The notes beneath the pieces were generated by a model. It did not search any database and was not told the DNA's origin. It worked only from the letters and a program-made list of their open reading frames with translations. From Acidobacteriota bacterium (GTDB taxonomy: Bacteria; Acidobacteriota; Terriglobia; Terriglobales; Acidobacteriaceae): DNA of 6,225 nt. A program made the position numbers and the translations under genes. Each line of letters starts with the position of its first letter. Within the stretch, counting starts at the first letter, position 1. Below are positions 4,989-6,225 of this stretch, one piece after another. Where the stretch lies: NCBI GenBank assembly GCA_021810815.1, contig JAJZHR010000154.1, positions 1 through 6,225 on the forward strand, read 5' to 3'.

Positions 4989-6225
4989 AGCACCCTCGGA
5001 TAATTCCGATGCATTGGCTACTTGGCAATTGCGCGCTGCTGACCCTTGGAGTCATGGCGGCCAGCGGATTGCCCGCGCATGCACAGGCGGCAAAGGCTGC
5101 CGCATCCGACAACATGGCGAAAGTTCCGGCGAAGGCTGCTGGCGCAGTTCCGGTATCGGAAGATGTCCAGTTCTTCAATGAGAAGGTGCGTCCAGTCCTT
5201 GCTCAGAGCTGCTACAAATGCCACACCTCGGAGCAGTCCGGCGGCCTTCGTCTGGACTCCAGGGCCGCCATATTGGAAGGCGGTGACTCCGGCCCAGCGA
5301 TCGTCCCAAAGGATCCCGAGCATAGCTTGCTCATCGAGGCCGTACGTCAGACCGACGATCTGAAGATGCCCCCTAAAGGAGTAAAGCTCCCGGACGATCA
5401 GATCGCCGACCTCGTCGAATGGATTCGCCGCGGTGCCATCTGGGACAGCGCGGAAGCCAGCAAGCCCGTCGTTCCACTCCTGACTGCGGCGCAGGCAAAG
5501 GGAACACCTGGCGAAGAATTCTTTGAGAACAAGATTCGTCCCATTCTCGCCAATGAGTGCGGCAGTTGCCATCAGGACCGCACCGCTGGCGGTCTCAGCC
5601 TCCTCTCGCGCGAATCCCTGCTCAAGGGCGGTGATGATGGCCCCGTCATTGTTCCTGGCGATCCGGGAAAAAGCCTGCTCATCACCGCTGTCCATCAGAC
5701 GGGCGTGTTGAAGATGCCCAAGGGCGGCAAGCTCACGCCGGATCAGGTAGAAGCGCTGACGCAATGGGTGACGATGGGCGCTCCGTGGCCGAAGAGCACA
5801 GCTCCACTCCGTGCGCAGGGCAAGCAGATTACTCCGGACATGCGCAAGTTCTGGTCCTTTCAGCCGCTTGTGGAACCAGCAATCCCGCAGCCGAAGAATA
5901 CAGGCTGGGCGAAGACGAATATTGACCGCTTCGTGCTCGCAGAGTTGGGCGAGAAGGGGCTGAAGCCAGCGCCGCGCGCGGATAAGCGCACCCTCATCCG
6001 GAGAGCCACGCTCGATCTCACCGGACTGCCGCCCACTCCTGAGGAGATCGCCGCCTTTGAAAAGGACACATCACCTGACGCATTCGCCAAGGTCGTTGAT
6101 CGCCTCCTCGCATCGCCTCGTTATGGCGAGCGCTGGGGTCGCCATTGGCTCGATGTCGCGCGCTACGGCGATGACGATATTCGCGGCCTGGACCCGCGCG
6201 GACGCGGCTATATGCCACTCGATGG
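4985..6225 (+). CDS. Secreted planctomycete-type cytochrome protein, PSCyt1-PSCyt1-DUF1549 (3' end missing)
   Basis: 413 codons are visible and the frame is open at the window edge. The signal peptide spans about 1-33 (AHA-QAA), and an Ala-rich linker follows. Two tandem PSCyt1 haem domains are visible. The first (about 61-155) has CYKCH at 76-80 and Met128 in LKMPP. The second (about 176-270) has CGSCH at 192-196 and Met244 in LKMPK. Both have the paired GGL-L-SR and GGD-GP-IVP blocks. From about res. 288 begins DUF1549 (PSCyt2), with IDRFVLAEL (313-321), TLIRRATLDLTGLPPTPEE (336-354) and YGERWGRHWLDVARY (380-394). A DUF1553 (PSD1) domain would be expected beyond the edge. These large exported c-type cytochrome proteins are common in Planctomycetota, Verrucomicrobiota and Acidobacteriota; their reaction is mostly unknown and redox or polysaccharide roles have been suggested. 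GGAGAG lies 5 nt before the ATG. The ATGA overlap with the ATPase gene implies translational coupling. Confidence 0.93.
   Translation, partial: MKHPRIIPMHWLLGNCALLTLGVMAASGLPAHAQAAKAAASDNMAKVPAKAAGAVPVSEDVQFFNEKVRPVLAQSCYKCHTSEQSGGLRLDSRAAILEGGDSGPAIVPKDPEHSLLIEAVRQTDDLKMPPKGVKLPDDQIADLVEWIRRGAIWDSAEASKPVVPLLTAAQAKGTPGEEFFENKIRPILANECGSCHQDRTAGGLSLLSRESLLKGGDDGPVIVPGDPGKSLLITAVHQTGVLKMPKGGKLTPDQVEALTQWVTMGAPWPKSTAPLRAQGKQITPDMRKFWSFQPLVEPAIPQPKNTGWAKTNIDRFVLAELGEKGLKPAPRADKRTLIRRATLDLTGLPPTPEEIAAFEKDTSPDAFAKVVDRLLASPRYGERWGRHWLDVARYGDDDIRGLDPRGRGYMPLD

Noticed and set aside
5018..5764. 248-codon minus-strand frame opposite the cytochrome protein
   Set aside because: The plus strand carries two CxxCH haem domains and DUF1549 in one frame, so the long reverse frame is a codon-usage shadow.

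Overview
The window looks like a chromosomal piece from a moderately GC-rich bacterium of the Acidobacteriota / Planctomycetota / Verrucomicrobiota kind, with Acidobacteriota my best guess. The reasons are the planctomycete-type cytochrome protein (PSCyt1-PSCyt1-DUF1549) at the right edge and the secreted seven-bladed VWV-repeat beta-propeller. This is inferred from family distribution; no rRNA or marker gene is present.

Layout: two gene sets diverge from an intergenic region of about 307 bases (1825-2131). Leftward (minus strand) run a secreted beta-propeller protein (1824-724) and then a DUF1989 'urea carboxylase-associated' protein (649-1), which leaves the window at the left edge. Rightward (plus strand) is a tightly packed, apparently co-translated operon. 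It holds a substrate-binding protein (2132-3235), an ABC permease (3238-4098), an ABC ATPase (4083-4988) and a double-haem planctomycete-type cytochrome protein (4985-6225), which is cut by the right edge. Junctions are +2 nt, -16 nt and -4 nt.

Function: the three transporter genes match the ABC importer found beside urea carboxylase genes. The DUF1989 protein belongs to the same locus type. Members of that family once called urea carboxylase-associated proteins were later shown to form carboxyguanidine deiminase, which acts after guanidine carboxylase and yields allophanate. The simplest reading is uptake and nitrogen assimilation of guanidine or a related compound (urea is the older annotation). 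The carboxylase, second DUF1989 subunit and allophanate hydrolase would be expected beyond the left edge but are not visible.

The unusual part is the company. A secreted propeller sits directly upstream of the DUF1989 gene, and a secreted di-haem PSCyt protein is translationally coupled (ATGA) to the transporter ATPase. The permease also lacks the conserved Gly and the Leu-Pro of its EAA coupling loop. I see no guanidine-I riboswitch-like sequence, tRNA, rRNA, CRISPR array, insertion sequence or convincing terminator.
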